Origin: Dermatemys mawii | Lineage: Eukaryota > Chordata > Testudines > Dermatemydidae | Length of the DNA stretch: 64,000 bases | Assembly: GCA_007922305.1 (NCBI GenBank) | Contig: ML677373.1 | Coordinates: forward strand, 15,244,709-15,308,708 | Direction: 5' to 3' | In this document: positions 35,593 through 49,229 of the stretch, piece after piece | Position numbering within the stretch: position 1 is the stretch's first letter | Layout of the letters: each line of letters starts with the position of its first letter | Position numbers and translations under genes: made by a program | The notes under the pieces: model-generated | The model's input: the letters and a program-made list of their open reading frames with translations, nothing else | Told to the model about the DNA's origin: nothing | Database searches by the model: none

Positions 35593-37095
35593 TTTGTGAG
35601 CAGGCTGAATCAAATCTCTGTGTCTGGACACTTTATGAAAGGTTTGTTCCCAGTTCCCAATCTGGAAGGATTTTATCACTTGAGTCTCGCTAAGGGCAAT
35701 GGGATGGCTCACACAAAGATGACTGCATTTTGGCATCCCTGATTAAGATCTGAATTTTTGGTTTAGCTTTTTAAGATATAAAACAGGTACCTTCATATCT
35801 AAGGTTAGAACCAAACCTGTAACTTGCTCTCTCGCACCTAATTTCTATTCTCTTTCAAAAGTCTCCTGTATCGTACCGCTCTGAAATAAGGAACCGTACC
35901 CATAATTCTTTGAAAATGAGTTGCTGATTTTTCACGTATTACACATGTGCACTTATCTCTCTGTAGATCATTCTCTTTTTAAAACAAATTGACTTGGATT
36001 TCCTCCCCAGTCCCATTGTTTGTGTCTGAAGAATTAGTTACAAATCCCTTCCCCCCACAAACTTTTGCTGTAAAATTCACTTCCGCCAAACTGCCTTTAA
36101 ATGTCAAACAAAACAAAGATTATTTATACATATTACCCAGCTCACCAATCGATAAGTGAATGATTTCCAGAAGCTGTACTGCATCACACAGTGTTCCATT
36201 ATATCAGCTTCTAAAAAACAGGACTATTAGCGTTCCACTAAATAATTATATACGCAAGTGAAGTTATTGCGGCTAGGAATTTCAAATCAGAATGAGAGTC
36301 TGGTCTGACGGCTTCTTCGAGAAGTCTGAAAAAAGAATCGCAGTCTGCACTGCTTGCTGTGATGTGTTGTAAATAAAGAAAACTAATTCTCCAGTAATTT
36401 ATTGAGGAAACAAGGTATCTTGAAATGGCTCAAAACACCACTCTGACTCTGCTGCGTCCCAAAAAATTTGATCCCACTCTTTTTTCTGGATTCCCCCAAT
36501 AAGATTTTGCAGCCTGATCTAGTCAGAGGTGTCAAATTTCAGGAAGAAACCTGACAGTCTTTCCATTACCAGTTCATCTAAGTGATCTGTGCTGCTTTCC
36601 TTTCTGCGTGCTATTTCAATGAGCCATAAAATGTAACAGTTCATATTTGTCTTTCTGGGCCAAATTTATTTTTTCTGATACCACCATCTTGGTGAAGTTC
36701 AATATTCAACACTGTTTGAATATTTAGGGGATTTGTTAAATAGGCCAACACTTCCAGATGGATGTTGCTCCATACTGTTCTGGCAGCTCTTCACTCTTTA
36801 TATCTCCAGCTATGGCCATCTCCTCCTGATTTGGCTCTGGGTATTTGGAAGGCTCTCTGGATTAGATATTTTGAGCTCTTAAAAACTGAAACCTCACCAG
36901 TATGCAACAGCATTTGGCTGCAGATCAAACTGGTTTCTTTACATGAATTAGTTTATTAGCAATTAAACTATTTCAACTAAGAGATGCTAAACTGGAATGT
37001 TTAGAAATTACAGAATGACAGAGTCTCTCTCTTAATAGTTCCCACATACGTACTGGGAAGGGAACCATCCTACAGCTATTATGGACTTGCAAGGC
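35593..37095. other. AT-rich non-coding DNA
   Basis: No recognised repeat, exon or RNA gene. Confidence 0.45.
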
Positions 37096-37411
37096 CAGAG
37101 GTAGGCAACCTATGGCATGCATGGCAAAGGCAGCACACGAGCTGATTTTCAGTGGCACTCACACTGCCCGAGTCCTGGCCACCGGTCTGGGGGCGGGGCT
37201 CTGTATTTTAATTTCAATTTTAAATGAAGCTTCTTAAACATTTTAAAAACTTTCTTTACTTTACATACAAACAGTAGTTTAGTTCTATATTATAGATTTA
37301 TAGGAAGAGACCTTCTAAAAATGTTAAAATGTATTACTGGCACGCAGAACCTTAAATTAGAGTGAATAAATGAAAACTCGGCACACTGTGAATGAAAGGT
37401 TCTGACCCCTG
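37096..37411. mobile_element. hAT-type non-autonomous element, 316 bp
   Basis: Left end cagaggtaggcaacct and the reverse complement of the right end (caggggtcagaacct) are hAT-type CAG-x-GGT inverted ends. Flanks tgcaaggc (37088-37095) and tgctagac (37412-37419) match at 6 of 8. The body includes 'ggcatgcatggcaaaggcagcac' and 'ggcacgcagaacctt', subterminal repeats typical of this family. No transposase. Confidence 0.75.
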
Positions 37412-39417
<2,006 letters not shown>

Positions 39418-40067
39418 CTAAAAAATAACAACTCTACAGTGACCTAAGACTTCACAGCAGTCATTACACTGCATGGGCACTCAGAACATCATGGCAGCAG
39501 TGGAGCTAAAACTCAGATTGTCCTGTGCAGATCCCTACTACCTAGGCTAAGGAGAATCTCTGTTAGCAACACCGAGTGTTTCGCTCACAATTGAGCAGTT
39601 CTGAATCCACATCCACCAGAGGACATTGTGTGACTGAATTTTACATATATACCCTTCCACACTACTATATTTAGTTCATTAGAATAATTACACCTTAAAG
39701 TATTTCAAAGTCCTTCACACATGTATTGCGTCATACAGAACCACCAAAATGCTGCCTCTTCTGGGCTGGGGGCAAGCTGTGTGTGTGTGAGAGAGACACA
39801 GGGGACTGGAACAGTGCATTGCACAATGGACAACTATGGGTCAAGAAAAGTCACTGAAGAATGGCCAGTTGTCTCTGTATACATACGCCTGTTATGTTCA
39901 GAAACTTCCAGGATTTTTCAGTTGATCATTCTGAGAAGTGTTATACCATTTGAAACAGTTTTCACATGTTTGTAGCACCAAAAAGTAATTTGCATCAAAC
40001 ATCCGGTTTTCACTTACAACAATGGGATGGCAGCAAATGTCATGTTTGTTCCACAATTTTGCAAGGT

Positions 40068-40105
40068 AGGAGTTAGGCAGGGGGGTGGAGTTAGGCAGCG
40101 GGGTG
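40068..40105 (+). repeat. Short tandem duplication, about 18-bp unit
   Basis: 'ggagttaggcag(g)gggtgg' occurs twice in direct succession with one indel difference. Probably replication slippage. Confidence 0.75.
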
Positions 40106-40191
40106 GAGAGAAAGATCAGCTAAACCAAAAGAAAATGGAAGAAAAGCGAGAAGAAAAGAGCAGAGGAAGAGAGGCAGGTGCGAAGTGACGT

Positions 40192-40280
40192 TAGGGTGAC
40201 CAGACAGCAAATGTGAAAAACTGGGGGTTAGAGTAATAGGTGCCTATATAAGAAAAATACCCCAAAATCTGGTCACCCTA
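40192..40280. mobile_element. TAGGGTGACC mini-transposon, copy 2
   Basis: An 89-bp relative of the element at 35468, with ends TAGGGTGACCAGA and its inverse TCTGGTCACCCTA. Flanks agtgacgt (40184-40191) and agtgatgc (40281-40288) differ only by two transitions, a decayed 8-bp target duplication. The shared interior includes 'ctatataagaaaaa'. Confidence 0.85.
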
Positions 40281-40837
40281 AGTGATGCTGAGGTGAAAAG
40301 ACTGTGAGGGAGAGGAAGAGGGAAGGTTGGAGCAAACAATCAATCATCACAGGGCAGAGGAAATCAGAGAACATTTTACTGTTTTGACTAAAATATCCTG
40401 AGGGCCCAAGGTCCCTCTTTAACTGTTTGTGGGGCCTACTGGCTCAGGTCTCTGTCTGGCTCCTGTTTGCTGCTGTCCACAAAGCCACGATGGGATGGGG
40501 GGAGAGAAGGCAGCAGATGGGTCCTTGTATTGCCAGAGTTTGTGGGTTTGGAGGGGTGGCCCCAGCTGAGCCCAACTTTACACTTTTCCCAACCCCAGCC
40601 CATAGCAGCAGTCCCTGCTCTGGCTGCTTCTGGTCCTGTAGGCTAGAGTGTCATAAATGTAATGATGCACCCCATCATTGGCTCTTATCACATACAAATG
40701 AATATACAATTCATTAATGTATATTAATCTGTCTGGAATAGCTAGAAATGTACAGACCCCTTCACCCAGATAATTAATCACACTCAGTCATAAGAATGTG
40801 GTTTTTTTTTCAAGTGTCCCACCGTCTCTTCCTAACA
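40281..40837. other. Non-coding DNA
   Basis: Locally G-rich (about 40430-40560). The 96-residue plus frame at 40427-40717 has no recognisable domain. Confidence 0.4.
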
Positions 40838-40970
40838 TAGGCCCCAACCCTGCCAACACTTATATTTATACTTGACTCAAGCATATGGAGTAGTCCCACT
40901 AAAGCCAATAGGACTACTTATGTGAATCAAGTGAAGCATGTGCATAACTCTTTGGCAGGATTGGGGCCTA
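40838..40970. repeat. Foldback repeat, 133 bp, 19-bp arms
   Basis: The left arm taggccccaaccctgccaa (40838-40856) pairs with 40952-40970 at 18 of 19 positions. The centre is itself palindromic (gtagtcccacta...ataggactac). No target duplication of 8 bp is obvious, so the insertion mechanism is unclear. Confidence 0.8.
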
Positions 40971-41884
40971 AATCTCCTCCATCAAATTAGTAAAAGAACA
41001 TCCTTCATAATATGCAGTCATTGGATATTTCAGTCCATGTATATTTGTCTAAATTGCTTCAGCTTCATTAGCTGTGGTTGCAAGAGATTCCTATGTACTG
41101 CCCCCCTTTTTTTGGACCAGAGGGTGGGGGTGGATGTAATAGATACAAAGATCCTTGTCACAGTTTGCTTCAGATTCTGTCAAACATGAGGTGGGGGGAC
41201 ACAACAGATTCCATAAATCACTGTCTACAGAAGCTGTCTCTGAAGAACTAGTTCAAAGCTCTTTATCAGGTAGAGACAAAGGCTGCAAGAGATGTAGTAT
41301 CTGGAGGATGGCTTGGTGTCAAAGGAGGTGGGGGAGGAGTCCTACAGTAAGAGCAATACCCTGGGAGCTCTGTAATACCATGCACTCCAGTTTTCTTATC
41401 TGTACTAGTCCCCATCCTTTGTTTTTTATTTGCTTTAATGCTTGATGGTACTTACCCTATTCATCAATTTTTGAGAACAGTTTTTGATCAATGTGATTCT
41501 TTGGCTGGACCCAATTTCAACATACAAGGTTTAGTTAAATGACTAAAAGGTACACGGTGAAAAGACAGAAATATAACTTTTGGTTTGATTGTCCTGGGCC
41601 CTCATCTGTGAGGTGCCGGAACAGCCCTATCTATCGCTGAATTCAATCAAGGTACTGCGGTAATAGGGAAGTGTACCTACCCACAACACCACAGTATCTG
41701 ATAGCATCACAAACATTAATTACAGCACAGGAGTTTCATTATTCCCATTACTTAGTCTGAAAGCATTTTTGGGGTGCAGATTGCCTTTTTGCCATGCATT
41801 TGTACAGCACCTAGCAAAAAATGCCACCCTCATCTATGACTAGAACCCTTAGACACTACAATACAAATATTAATTTTATACATA

Positions 41885-42684
41885 TGTGGTTGGATGGCTG
41901 CCCCACCTCTATGGTAACTTAGGCTAGGGCAGACCAGAGCAGCTGCGCAGGTGGGCAGCCAATCAGAGAGGGCCTGAAAGAAAGCCAATCAGGGCACAAG
42001 CAGAGGGCAGCCAGTCAGGGCCCTATATAAAGGCTGCCCAGGAGAAAAGCAGGCAATTTCTCCCAGACCTTCAGAAGGGAAGATTGGTCTCCTGAGCTAG
42101 GAGACCAGCAGCTGGGACAGCGCAGTGCTGGGCAGGCCAGGGGGAGCAGAAGGAAGCTCCAGCCCAATATCTGCCAGACTGCAGGTCCTGAGGGAAGGGC
42201 TTAGAGAGTACAAAGGGTAAGAGGGGAAGTGACCCAGGAAGGACAGGCAAGAGAGAGGAGAGAAGAAGGGCAGGGAGGCTGCCGCTAGAGGGTCCCTGGG
42301 TCGAGACCCAGAGTAGAGGGTGGGCCTGAGTCCCCCCTTTTCCCATTGTATTACACCTAGCCATTGGAAGTGGCCACAGTGGACTGCACAAGGCCCCTGA
42401 AGAAAGGGGTTAGACCTTGGGGCGTGGTTGGCTGCTGGGGCGAAGTGAAAGACTGCTGTTAAACCCCTCCCCCGTGGAAGCGGGTGAGTGTGGACTAAGA
42501 TGCACTGCCAGAGGGCAGAGTCCTGAAGAGGACACCGTGAGCTAGGAACAACGCAGGTCCAGATGCCATCAGGGTGTGGGAGACGGATGGGACACCACTG
42601 GCAGAGGGTTCATCACATGGACTAAGCTAATTCCCAGACGTGCCAGCAGCAAGCGCTGTGGTGGTGAGTCCCAAGTCCATCACA
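41885..42684 (+). mobile_element. LTR relative of family L, copy 2
   Basis: Starts tgtggttggatggctgcccc, parallel to TGTAGTG-GGTGGCTGCCCC of the family, and ends near 'tccatcaca'. It shares the block 'gctaattcccagacgtgccagcag' with the other copies and has a TATA box at 42024-42031. Its length (800 bp) is greater than the 667 and 708 of its relatives. The 5-bp flanks (acata, gcaca) differ by two transitions, so borders are less certain than for the other two copies. Confidence 0.6.
42024..42031 (+). promoter_or_regulatory. TATA box of LTR copy 2
   Basis: tatataaa followed by ggctgcccaggag, in the same relative place as in the LTR at 20520. Confidence 0.5.
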
Positions 42685-42769
42685 GCACAGTTAAACCAAA
42701 GGACAGAGCTATAATGGCCAAAGTTTTCAGACCTGGATGCAAAAGGTTATGCTCCTAAATAAAACTGCT

Positions 42770-42851
42770 CTGATTTTTAAAAATGCTGAACACCTGCAGA
42801 TCCCGTGGATTTTAATGGGATTTATGCGTGTTCAGCACTTCTGAAAATCAG
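42770..42851. repeat. Foldback repeat, 82 bp, 24-bp arms
   Basis: 42770-42793 and 42828-42851 are inverted copies, 21 of 24 identical (ctgattttt-aaaa-tgctgaacac). The loop contains 'cccgtggattttaatggga'. Confidence 0.8.
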
Positions 42852-42904
42852 GCCGCTTCTAATTAGCTGTCTAAGTATGCATTTAGGAGCTCAAATTGAG
42901 ACAA

Positions 42905-43028
42905 CCATAGGTGAAAACTCTGGCTCTAGTGACTGGTCTGAAGTCACAGAGGAACTAAGTGGCAAAGCCAGGAACTGAAACCTCCTGAGTCCTAGGTCAG
43001 TGACTTAACCACAAGACCATTACTCCTC
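42905..43028 (-). mobile_element. MIR-like CORE-SINE fragment
   Basis: 'ctggtctgaagtcacagaggaactaagtggcaaagccagga' and 'cctgagtcctaggtcagtgacttaaccacaagaccat' are the reverse complement of CORE and tRNA-like head. 5' part lost. Confidence 0.65.
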
Positions 43029-43677
43029 TTAGTCCTGAAGCAAATTAGGATTGCACCAAAATTTATCACCACAGTGTGAAGTCTCTGTCAACTAAAAAAG
43101 AAAATGTTCAGAGTGCAGGGGCAGGTACTGAAAACAAACTTGTATTTCATTTCAATAGGTATTCCAAAAGACAAAGACAAACACTTAAATGTTCCTGATG
43201 TCAAGTATCTTTATAGGCTCAGAGTATTATGAAAACCTCAGCTATCCAGTGTACTACTAACTTATATTTTGCTGTATATAGCTTATTCTGAAGCCCTTGC
43301 ACTGTGACAACTTCTGAAAATAAATACACAGTTACAAAGAAATGCTGGAGTTACCAACTGTCTTATTTCATCTTGAGTTCAGATATTTTATACAAGAAAC
43401 TCAATTACCCTTAAGAAAATTCCAAGAGTCTAATGGCAGTACGTTTGTTGATTAAAAATTACAGAGAGGTCATAACAATCTGAGTAAAAAATATAGAACA
43501 CGAGGATCATTACACACTGTTCTGTCAGTCATAAAAGCCTTATTTATTTGGTTTCTCTTGACAACTTAAGTGACTGCTTGCAAACAGCAGAAACAAGAGT
43601 AAAACTGAACTCAGTTAATGATACCAACAAAGACAGAAATCTTCTGGTTATGAGAAACCAAAGCACAGCCATTATAG

Positions 43678-44239
43678 CATGGTTGGGCAAACTTTTTGAC
43701 CCAAGGGCCACATGAGGGTTGCAAAACTGTAGGGAGGGCTGTGCCTCGCACCCCCTCTGACGTCCACCCACTTCCTGCCCCCTGATTGCACCCCTCAGAA
43801 TCTCCAACCCATCCAATCCCCCCTCGCTCCTTGTCCCTTGACTGGCCCCTCCCAAGACCCCCAAGACCTCCCCCACCATCCACTACCCAAACCCCCGTCT
43901 CCGGACTGCCCCAACCCCTATTCACACCCCCATCCCCTGACAGGACCCTGGGATTCTCACACCTATCAATCCCACCAGCTTCCTGACTGCCCCCCTCTGC
44001 CTCTTATCCAATCCCCGGCTCCAGCCCCCTTAACTAGGCTGCTCAGACACACTGCCGCGTTGATCCACCGGAGCACGTAGCCCGCCCCCCCCCCGGCCCA
44101 CCAGAGCACTACTTGCGCAGCGCACTGAGGCTGCAGGGAAAGGGAGGACAGCAGGGGAGGGAGGAGGAGCTAGCCACCCCAGCCGGGAGCTCAGGGGCCG
44201 GAGAGGACGGACTTGAGGGCTGTAGTTTGCCCACGGCTG
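43678..44239. mobile_element. hAT-type non-autonomous element with perfect 8-bp target duplication
   Basis: A 562-bp element bounded by inverted ends catggttgggcaaac / gtttgcccacggctg. It is flanked by identical 8-bp direct repeats cattatag (43670-43677 and 44240-44247), the clearest hAT insertion in the window. The interior (about 43740-44100) is strongly C-rich on the plus strand with degenerate 'cccctgac/tccctg' units; the right end is GC-rich and CpG-containing. Frames of 66-111 residues through it follow this low-complexity sequence and are not genes. Confidence 0.9.
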
Positions 44240-44247
44240 CATTATAG

Positions 44248-47200
44248 CACTGGAGTTGTGTGGAGATCTAGAGTTTTTGCAGTATTGGGGCTGTGTTAAT
44301 AAGATAGCAAATCCAGTTAAATGTTTCCTATTCGACTGGGCACTCTTTATATTTTATAGATCTTCATTATTCAACATTTCTAGTGGAATCTAGAGACCTC
44401 AAACCAGATGGGGCTTCACTGTATTAGGCACTGTATAAATATATAGATAATGACAGTAGGACAATTGTGAGCTCATTGGGGCTTGCACTATCTGAATATC
44501 AAGTATTCAGATCATAAATGTTATCCCTGATCCTACAGTCTGATCTGTCTAGGAGGATCCCTATAATTGTGGTAGTCCAAAAGATCTGGAGTGCAGGTCC
44601 ATATAGGCACAGGGTTCCAACCTTCATATATCAGATTGCAAGACAGATGCCTCCCTAGGGTCAAGCTATGTCACTATTTGGATGAAGACCTCCATAAATG
44701 CACAGCAGCTACAAGAAGCTAGAGACACGGTCCACCAGGAGATGTTATTGCCTCCAAGTCAGCACAGAACAGTTCTCCCCACTGGTGCGAAGGGGTTTTC
44801 AGAACTGTTGTTGGTAATGCCTTTCAGAGAAGATCTAATAGCATGGTATTGATCATGATGCTTCAGCAAGAGTAGAGAGAGTTCCAAATCAAATCTAGGA
44901 ATTATTCCGCCTATTTAAAATCCCACTGCAGTTTAAAATTACACTGAAGTGTCACCATAGCATTATTATACAAAGTTGAACAGTTGCCCATAGGTGGTTG
45001 CATTTCAGCAATGGATGAAGTGATACATATACACACATACCCCATATAAAGATCTTTGGGATGAAGGGCACTATATAAATGCAATTTTTTTTTATTATAA
45101 ACAATATATGAACATAGAGCAGAGAAACCACCAATCTTACCCTAAAGCCAACCCTAAAGTTGTATGCGGTGATCCATTTCAGACCATCCAGAGAGGAGAA
45201 AAAAGAGCAACTGTTTAATAGAATAATCAGTACCATAAAATTAATGTACCAAAACCACACAAATGCACTGATTCTGTTGTGATGTGTCCTCTCTGCCATT
45301 TAATAAAGCTAATACCAGAAGATGTAAGATATTTGCCATCCTTTTAAACCTTTCTGCATTAGCATGGAAAGCCATCATTCTCACCTGTGTGAAATGAACA
45401 AGAAAACTAGGTTATTGAGACTTTGTACTAAATAATTGGATGCCTGTGCAACTGTTTCAGCTAGAGTAGAAGGGCATGACCTGTCATCACTCCATGCATT
45501 GCACAGATATCAGATCTTTATCAGTTCAGCACACATGAAAATTACACATATAAAAAGTCATTTAGGAAGCAAAGTATGTTGAGATTCTGTTTCACAGCCA
45601 TTTAAAACATCCGAGATAAGGGAAGAGCATTGCTGGGGCTATTGTATTACAGCAGTCTATAGCCACCGAGGAAATCAAGAGGAATGCAGTGGTGTTGCTG
45701 TTGGAGGGCAGCTAGAGAGACAATCACCAGCGCCATGTTCTTCCTTAAACACTGAAACCTCAACATTTAATACCAGTTCAGGCAAAACATCATGCAAAAA
45801 TTGTGCATAGAGTCACTGGACGTGACTTTGCACTCCACAGCGCAGCTGAAGTAAACCCTGGTGCCAGAGACCTGTTTTGACAGATCCTACAGGGATTTGC
45901 AATGGAATGGAAAAAAACAGACTCACGCAGCCTTCATTTCACAGAATGGGGTGGGGGGGGGGGAAAGAGTATGAGTGTTCCAAAACCCTTCCCGCTTAAC
46001 CCAATGTGCCAATCAATCAGCATGAAGCAAAAGGTCTTATCTGAGAAGCAAGGGATCTGTTCTTTATTTTTAAAACTTAAATCACACCCAAAGCTGGATT
46101 AGTAATGGAACTGTGCCGTAAACACAAGACGGTAAAATAAGATGAACCGACATATGGATGCTCCTTGCTGGGAATCCTATGTGTGATACTTACACCTGAT
46201 GCACATCCAGCATGTGGTTTCTGTGCGACCTAGAGTCATGCCCATCTGACATGATGGCCTTACGCTGCTCCGAAACAGATTTGACTTTATAGTTTAGAGA
46301 TTACTGCCAAGAAATGAGGTTTTTTACATCTGTAGCCTACAGGATGCTGCAGACAGCATAATTCCCTCTGTGTGCCTCACTTAATCCACTCAAAGGAAAA
46401 TGGACATTTATGACCCCCCCCATACTTTATCACAACTCCTACACTGCCATGTCACATAGATGTTTATTGAGGTATTTCTAGGTTTCCATTGCCATGGTAA
46501 TTAGGCACTTCCTTTCATACATTGCTTAAATGCACGTGATCATGTCTTGCCCCAGTGGCTGGCCCTTATGAAGGATAAAGGACTGTTACTTACAATTAAA
46601 AGGAGTCACTCGTTTAAGCTCAGTTTTTGCCACTTCAGATCCCAGGTTTCATTCCCCATTTTCATTCAGTGTTTTGCACTATTTCATTGAAACTGAAAAA
46701 CTCTATACAATACACATACACAGATACTGCATACATACACAATATGTGGAAACATCCAAAAACATAATGAAAAGCTGCACAGTTCAAAGGAATCAATCCA
46801 CACATTGAAATTATGGATACATGAAATTAACATACAAGTCCAAGATGGGTTTAAAAATAAAGGAAGGAGATGAAAGAAGATGAAACTATCTGGAATGAAA
46901 ATGCTTGCAATAATTCTGGCCACTAATTTATATTTCTGCTGTATCTATCTTTTATTTCCTGGAATTCTTCCATCCACCCTAATTGTTAATTATTAACCTT
47001 ACTTTGGTCAAAACACCATTCAATCAACTGGGAATTGATTGCCTTTTTGTTAGGGGAATCAACTCCGCTAAAAAAAAAGGCATTTTTTAACAGTGGGGAA
47101 TATGGCTATGACCGCCAACAATAGCAATAATGTCTTCACCTAAAACATTCCTTGTGCAATCCATTTCTCATACTTGCATAATAAATGTTCAATTTTTTAA

Positions 47201-47279
47201 AATTACACAGAAGTACTAAAATTATGGACTGAGTTATTCCCCTTTCCCAACATTAGTTCATTACACTGAGTTTTTCAAG
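44248..47279. other. Non-coding DNA, little assigned
   Basis: Possible SINE/LINE tail remnants at about 44400-44475 ('attaggcactgtataaatata') and 45040-45085 ('gatctttgggatgaagggcactatataaatg'), and a short poly-G run at about 45951-45962. The 115-residue minus frame at 44952-45299 spans one remnant and has no domain. Confidence 0.4.
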
Positions 47280-47600
47280 CCATATAGACCATATTGTTAG
47301 GCAACTCCATGGCATGCGCCCAATTTAAGAATTTGATGAGGTCATGTTTGAGTTGTCTGCTTGAAGCCCAGTGCATTTGATGTAACATATTGCGCTAGCT
47401 GATGCCGTGTGATGAGGTGCTTGTAGAATTCCTCCTCAGTGCTCACTGATGAAAGCGGTATTTAAATTGATTTTCCATCTAAATTTCAGATTACTGTAAT
47501 TAATGGTGGTGTCAGTTTTATCCATCGTAGGATTGTATTACACACTTCCGAAAATAGCTTCTTCTTTGTGATATTACCTACACTATAAAAATGATGAAGA
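47280..47600. promoter_or_regulatory. Candidate conserved non-coding element
   Basis: Repeat-free block with 'cccagtgcatttgatgtaacat', 'tgccgtgtgatgaggtgcttg' and 'tactgtaattaatggtgg' (homeodomain-type core). No open frame. Conservation is inferred from composition only. Confidence 0.25.
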
Positions 47601-48167
47601 GGGAAAAAAGTTTAGAAGGACACAATGTATTTATGAGGAAAGTTAAAAATCCATAAGTTTTCATTTCTGATCTAATCTGATGACTCAATACCCAAATCAA
47701 TTTCAAAATACCCAAATCAATATATTCTACAGAACCTTCAGGACTTCCCCCCCATCCTGGAAAGTATTACTGAATCTGTGGGTCCACCATAAAAGCTACT
47801 AGCAATTAGAGAGACCATCTGCCCTATGAACAGACTATGCACAAAAGTATTTTCCCAGAACGCTGCTAGCATCAGTATTGTTGTCTGTAAACAAAATTTG
47901 CAGATGCAATCCAGAGTACTACATTCCTGTTTCTCTTTAAGGGTGACAGGATGTTGCAATGATCTCCATTTGCCACAAAGCTCCCTCTCTTTCTCAGTGT
48001 TGACATCAGTGGTCTCTGAAAGTAAGTAGATGTGTTGGTATACTGCCATTACATCAGACCCCTTTCAACGCAGCAATGTAGAAGTAGTAGGATATTTATA
48101 CAGAAGAGATATGACATACCTGTGGCTTTCAATTCATCAGACTACTGCAGATGTCTCTCATTTTGGA

Positions 48168-48170
<3 letters not shown>

Positions 48171-48201
<31 letters not shown>
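48171..48201. repeat. (A)31 run
   Basis: 31 uninterrupted A bases, close to the end of the DIRS-type fossil that starts just to the right. Length may vary between reads. Confidence 0.95.
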
Positions 48202-48203
<2 letters not shown>

Positions 48204-48599
48204 TATGTTGCATGAGCAACCCATTGTCAGTTCCTTCTCCACCCAAACATTCCATAAGGAACAGTCCAAAGCAGAGGGGAAGTAGGATAGGTAGTGGAGC
48301 ACCCATAAAGGAACACATCTCAAAGAATTGCAGCTACCACACAAAGTGAGTAGCCTCTTCTTTAAGTAGTGTCCCCGTGGTGTTTCCCTTCAGGTGACTT
48401 TCAAGCAGTACCCAAGCTGGAGGAGGGAGCTTCAAAATAGAGTCCAGAACTGAATACTACAGAACCAAGTGCTGCATCAGATCTAACAGCATGGATCAGG
48501 GCAGAACATTTCAAAAACATGTGGAGAAACCCAATTAACAGCTCTATATATTTCAGATGCTGGCACATTCTTCAGTAGTGCCATAGATGTAGCCTATGA

Positions 48600-49225
48600 T
48601 CTGGTTTAATGTAATATCACCCTTGATGGGGGATGGGGGGAAGAGGAGATGAATGCCCACAGCATCATAACAACTGATGATGTATCCAGATATTTATCTC
48701 GATAGTATCTGGGTAGAGATCGAGAATCCCATGGATCTATCCATGAGGAAATGAAGAGTCTAGACATCTTAAATGGCTTCGCCCCATCTAAGTAGAAGGC
48801 CAATGCCCCTCTAACATACAAGATATGTAAACAGGATTCCTGTAGAGAACTATGTTGTTTTGGGAAAAACACTGGTGGATGACGGGATTGATTGAGGTGG
48901 AACTCCAAAAGAACTTTAGGTAAGAATTTAGGGTGTAAATGTAGAGAGCCATTTTCTTTAAAGAACAGCATAAAGTGAAGGGATCTGCCTTCAAGGCTCC
49001 CACCTCCCAGACTCTATGGGCCAAAGTGATAGGTGCTAAAAAGCCTGTCTCCATAGATAAACCGGTTTCCTGTTTCATTTGAGTGGAGATCTCATAAGGT
49101 AACTGAGTATCAGGTTGCAGCCAAAAGGACTTTACTTGAACTAACTAATAACCCTGATTTATTTAGGTCTAACAAATAATCCAGAATGACTGAAAATGGC
49201 ACTGAATCAAGTGGGAGACAGTGAC
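48600..49225 (-). pseudogene. Tyrosine recombinase-like remnant of the DIRS element
   Basis: An open frame of 121 codons (48971 down to 48606) shows a 'LHPKFLPKVLLEFHLNQS' block, a 'PVFFPKQHSS' block and then 'VRGALAFYLDGAKPFK'. These are the positions that in vertebrate DIRS recombinases read L-D-V-R-R-A-L-x-x-Y-L-x-R-T-K-x-F. Here V-R-G replaces V-R-R, so the usual second arginine is lost. An upstream 'SVILDYLLDLNKSGL' block fits the N-terminal SAM-like part. I could not confirm the R-H-R-Y catalytic set; the C-terminus is in broken frames. Confidence 0.6.
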
Positions 49226-49229
49226 CATC

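Noticed and set aside
40192..40280. Tc1/mariner assignment from TA-bounded ends
   Set aside because: Both copies show 8-bp flanking repeats, favouring hAT.
44952..45299. 115-residue minus frame with hydrophobic segments
   Set aside because: Spans a SINE/LINE tail remnant and is AT-rich; hydrophobicity follows T-rich codons.
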